Shown in pieces: positions 60,101 through 64,000 of a stretch of DNA of 64,000 nucleotides (positions within the stretch are counted from its first letter, which is position 1; the number at the start of each line of letters is the position of its first letter). The translations under genes were made by a program, and so were the position numbers. The stretch is from Macrotrachela quadricornifera (lineage: Eukaryota > Rotifera > Eurotatoria > Philodinida > Philodinidae), in NCBI GenBank assembly GCA_022393335.1, contig JAJEKB010021741.1, forward strand, positions 596,908-660,907, in the 5' to 3' direction. The notes under the pieces were generated by a model. It did not search any database. It was not told the DNA's origin and saw only the letters and a program-made list of their open reading frames with translations.

Positions 60101-60122
60101 AAAAGCAATACTAAAACAACAA

Positions 60123-62681
60123 TCACATGGTTTGTTTATAAGCCTCTATTTGATCAAGTAAGACTAGTAGCTGCGTATCAGGAGGTAAACCAGAATTTCG
60201 ATGAATATCGAGGGCTTTTTTTAAATATATGATCGATGTTTCATAATCCTCCATGTTGTTATAAATAAATCCAATTTTTGTATAGACACCAGCTAATGAT
60301 GGATGATTATCATCTAGATGCTTCTTTTTAATAGTCAGAGATTTTTTGAGATAATGAAGTGCTTCCTGATATTTCTTCATCTCATAACACACTACACCAA
60401 GGTTATTATAGCTAGTAGCTAAATCAGAATGATCGTCAGGAAGGCTGTTCTGGAAGATACGAAGTGCTTTTTCGTAATAGGACGATGCACTGGCATAATC
60501 GTTTTGCTTTACATACACTGCACCGATGCTACTGTAAACCATTGCTAATGTCGAATGATCGTTCGGCAAAATTTGCTGGAAAATATCATGTGCTTTGTTT
60601 AAGTAATATAGTGCTTTAGAATAATCGTGCTGATTCGAATATATTTCGCTTATATTGACGTAGGTGGGTGCAAAAAGAGGATGATTGATAGAGTCATTTT
60701 TTTCATGAATATGAAGCGCTTTTTGATAATGAAACAAAGCTTTTTCGAAGTTTCCATTCTCGCGATACGATAAACCGACATTATTGTGAGCATTCGCTAA
60801 TGATGGATGGTTCTCTGGAAGAACTTTTTCCAGAATATCAAGTGCTATTTTGCTGCTGGTTAGTGCTTTAGCATAGTCTTGCATCTTCGAATAGCATGAA
60901 CCGATGTTGAGTTGAATTTGAGCCAAAAATGTATGATTCGGAGCAAGAACTTTTTTGAGAATGCCAAGTGCTCCATTAAAATTAGACAATGCCTTGTTAT
61001 ATTCTCCCAACTGATAATAAACCATACCAATATTGTTGTAACAATGAGCCAAGCCAGAATCATCGGGTGAACAAAATTCCTTTCGAATATCGAGTGATCT
61101 TTCATGGTAGATCAAGGCATTCGAATAATCTCCAGTATGATAATATAACGAACCCATGCCGTTGTATAAATATCCGAAGTTACGATCATTTTTAGAACAT
61201 CCTGTATTTGTTAGAATGGATAGAGCTTCTCTGTAATATTCGAGAGCTTTCTCATAATTGCCTCGATCTTTATTGATCCATCCTAGACGATAATAACAAT
61301 TCATTTTTTCAGTCAATGATTCAGATTGAACAAGCAAATCAAGATAAAGTTTTTCTGCTTTGTCATCTTGTCCAATCCGCATCAATAATCTTCGAAGTCG
61401 TTCTTCTCCTGTGCAATCGGCCCATTCCATGGCCATTTGATTGAATAGCTCACGTAATTCTGGATCATCATCAGCCGTGAGAGTTAACTGGACTTCGTAG
61501 AGTCGTTGACATTCATCTAAACACTTGATATCTCCTGTGCGGAATACACTGTGCATTGAAAATAGAATCTCAGCTTCATCTAGATGATTGCTTTCTCTTT
61601 CAAGTTTGGCGAACGGCGTTGAAGTGATCTTTGGATCGATTGTAATGACAAATAGAACACCAAGCATGCCCTCGCATTTTGAATTACTCTCAGCGTAAAC
61701 AAAACCAACAGCTCTATCTCTACTTGTTGATAAGAAGCCATTGAAAGACATAAGTTGTCCCTTGTTTTTCTTCAATTTCTCAAAATCAGTTAACGAAATT
61801 CCTTGACCACGATAAAGACAGGGAAATTCATCAACATATTGATAGATCTGTTCGTTGTGACGTTGTTTAATTTGGTAATGGAGATCATGAATGAAAAACC
61901 CCATATTGATGATAATATCTCCTTCTAATAATCGGAGAGCACGGTTGACCATCCCATAGATGAATGACGATCGAGTATACCACCACATCGCTTTGTTAGG
62001 ACAGTATGTTTGCTCAAATTCAGTAATAAATCTTAATTCGGACTGGTTGTCAGCATATATTTCTCGATAGTACGCGACGAAGTTATTGGGCGATTGTTGA
62101 GCATGTGTCATTTCAAGTAAAAACTTCTTGAACAATTGAGTGTACATGAACGAAGGTTCTAATCAATTTTGATTGGAGTTCGATTCACTTTCATCCATAC
62201 TTGCAAACGTAATAGAAACATTATTTTCGTTGTCTTGTTGAACAATCTTGAAAAGAGATTCAAAAATAGATTCAACATTGGTATAGACACCCTTGACTTT
62301 GCTCCATTGTTTATCATAAATTAGATTATCATCAATCAAATGAATAGCATAGACCTGTGGCAAAAAATGAATCTTTGGAACAAGATTCTTTCCAAGGGAA
62401 CCAGAAATAATAACAATAGCTTTTTCACTATTCAATTGATTCATAAACTGTAAAAAAATGTTTATATCGTTGAATAAAACGATTTCATTGACCTTGCCGT
62501 GTAACTTCATCAACATATTTTGAAAATGTTCATCGTCTTCATTAAGATGTTCATCGAAATAGACAATCAAAAAATTTTCCAGAACACGCCATGTGAGATG
62601 GACTGGATTGAGTCGTTGTGCTCGACCAGTTCGAATCCGATTATAATCATTGGATTGTAATTTGCAAATCGATCTTTCCAT
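60123..62681 (-). pseudogene. Second ART-TPR gene, interrupted by one in-frame TGA
   Basis: From ATG 62681 the frame runs 853 codons to 60123, broken only by TGA at 62165-62163 (codon 173). Before it lies the receiver-like module (residues about 35-145: FLIVYFDEHL, AIVIISGSLG, VYAIHLIDD, WSKVKGVYT). After it the frame resumes with LEPSFMYTQL, the usual link into the ART domain. ART motifs are intact: YRG, MSFNGFLSTS and E-x-E in DEAEILF. About ten TPR units of 42-residue spacing follow, kinesin-light-chain-like. The downstream 674-codon piece has its own ATG at 62147, so a separate ART-TPR protein could still be made. A splice acceptor just upstream (TTTTTTTTAG near 62701) implies a 5' leader exon and makes the earlier in-frame ATG at 62717 unlikely. 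Likely a damaged allele; readthrough is possible. Confidence 0.8.
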
Positions 62682-62719
62682 GATAATGTTTTGATAATAT
62701 CTAAAAAAAAGTTTCAATC

Positions 62720-63289
62720 ATGAAAGAGTGAAAACAGATTTACCATTACAAATAAATCAAAAACTAATGAATGATGACTTCTAGTTTCACTCGCGGACTT
62801 CTAAATCGTCTTAATAAACCAATGCGAATGGTTCGATACGAAAAATCACGTATCGATACTGAATTTTCTTCAAGTTCAGTGAAAAACTTGTGGTGTTAAA
62901 AATTCTAATATTGATTTAAAGTATTTTGATTACAATCAGACTTCGAAAAATATATTATTCATGTAGAAAGTATGAGAGTGTGTTTGATCATAAATCGACT
63001 CTTCAGATATTTTATAATGGAACTCCTACCATCTTTTATTAAGCGAAAAATCTTGTCGACAAAAGCTATTTTGGTAACGAGACTAACTTTTCTTCTCGAC
63101 TGAATGAAATGTTAGAACATACTCAATATTCACTCTTTGAATGTTGACAAAAAGAAAAAAAAGATTTTACTTTACTTTATCTATTAAATAAGGAAATTCT
63201 CTAATACTACTGTAAATATCCAGTGTCTTGCTGTATGTCTTCCGACTTTATAGTCGAAAATACATCAGTGATTCTTTCAGGGTTTAATC
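62720..63289. other. Upstream region of the second ART-TPR gene
   Basis: Should contain its leader exon and promoter, but no clear TATA or donor could be fixed. No other gene seen. Confidence 0.3.
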
Positions 63290-63710
63290 CTATTTCAACT
63301 TCAATAATATATTTTATTCTAGAATACACATTATAAGAAGAAAAGAAAAGGAATGAAATGAAATTTTTGTTATCTTTTGTGCTAGACTATTCATATACAT
63401 ATGTATGAAATCCTTGATGTACGTGACGATGTAATATATATCATCATTTTTGTGATAAATATAGAAGAAAGTATGAGAGAAATAATATGTATTGCAATGT
63501 ATAGAACGTGTTTGTTATAGACGTAAAATTAATACAAAAGACCAAATATAAAAAGCAAACATATCGATAGAATTGTTTGTATCTGCTCAAAAAATATAAA
63601 TAATGGAAGTTAATCTATTTCTTTCTACTGATAAATGTGAAAATGAATATTGTAAAAACACACTATCGAAAATACAGCACAATTGATTAGCTTGACTATC
63701 GATGATATAT
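63290..63710 (+). repeat. Third copy of the NACHT-2 downstream flank
   Basis: TTCAACTTCAATAATATATT onward parallels 58.52-58.66 kb and then 59.31-59.48 kb, as well as the inverted 36.2-36.66 kb. It lacks the 612-bp transposon and about 25 neighbouring bases, and has no NACHT coding sequence. Confidence 0.75.
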
Positions 63711-64000
63711 TTAAAGAAATTTTCTAGTAATTACTAAGATTTCGAAGTAATTTCCGAAGTTACTGAAAATATTTCTTTATTTTCTTGTGATATTGAGGTT
63801 AATTTTCGATACTTACTGAAATTTGCATTTTATATAGCTGTAATTTCCGAAATTTGCACTTTTAGCAGGGGAATTTCCTTTTCGGGAAATCCGCCCACTG
63901 CTGAAATTTTGATGCGATTTCTAACAGAACTGTATTCTAAAACAAATAATATATCATTAGTAATATTTTCCTCCTGTTTAACTAATACTCTCAAACAAAA

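Noticed and set aside
62163..62165. Selenocysteine reading of the TGA in the second ART-TPR gene
   Set aside because: The related positions are not Cys, the residue lies in a linker, and no SECIS-like hairpin was seen downstream.

Overview
The window looks like nuclear DNA of a bdelloid rotifer (Rotaria/Adineta type). It is strongly A+T-rich and its genes have short GT-AG introns. It carries arginine ADP-ribosyltransferase (ART) genes fused to long TPR arrays, very large intronless NACHT ATPases, a caspase-fold protein and a divergent RING protein, all set among many small fold-back DNA transposons. The assignment rests on this gene mix and on remembered family traits, not on a database search. 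Nothing looks prokaryotic: there are no operons, Shine-Dalgarno sites or CRISPR arrays.

Layout. 0-0.8 kb: 3' end of a multi-exon membrane protein (+). 2.2-5.1 kb: intact two-exon ART-TPR gene (-). 5.6-7.3 kb: a Tc1/mariner-like remnant and a broken LRR/F-box-like gene. 8.7-9.7 kb: a multi-exon RING-type protein (-) with an internal exon duplication. 12.4-14.6 kb: a three-exon gene (+) joining five TPRs to an alpha/beta module that also opens both ART genes. 15.7-16.6 kb: an unrecognised small CDS (-) and possible exons. 17-28 kb: gene-poor, with one small Cys-rich ORF at 19.2 kb and a dense set of inverted-repeat elements and a minisatellite. 28.9-30.2 kb: caspase-fold gene (-) whose last predicted exon runs into repeats. 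30-36 kb: more hairpin elements and a strand-skewed AT-rich tract. 36.2-38.8 kb: inverted partial copy of the 3' end of the second NACHT gene. 40.3-46.6 kb: intact NACHT gene of 2114 codons (+). 47-51.6 kb: fold-back element, degenerate piggyBac and a piggyBac-type MITE. 51.7-58.0 kb: second NACHT gene (+), co-linear with the first but carrying three in-frame stops. 58.7-59.3 kb: inverted-repeat transposon whose empty site survives in the inverted duplication. 60.1-62.7 kb: second ART-TPR gene (-), split by one in-frame TGA.

How the genes may work together. ART, NACHT/STAND, caspase and RING domains are typical parts of self/non-self recognition and cell-death signalling, and TPR and HEAT-like arrays are typical sensor scaffolds. 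The clustering suggests an innate-immunity-type island that grows by local duplication, inversion and module shuffling under transposon bombardment. This is inference: nothing in the sequence proves a shared pathway. The strongest observations are the ~110-residue receiver-like module shared by three loci in different architectures, the NACHT pair with one intact and one nonsense-bearing member, the inverted duplication with a natural empty transposon site, and a piggyBac family with both a transposase relic and a derived MITE.
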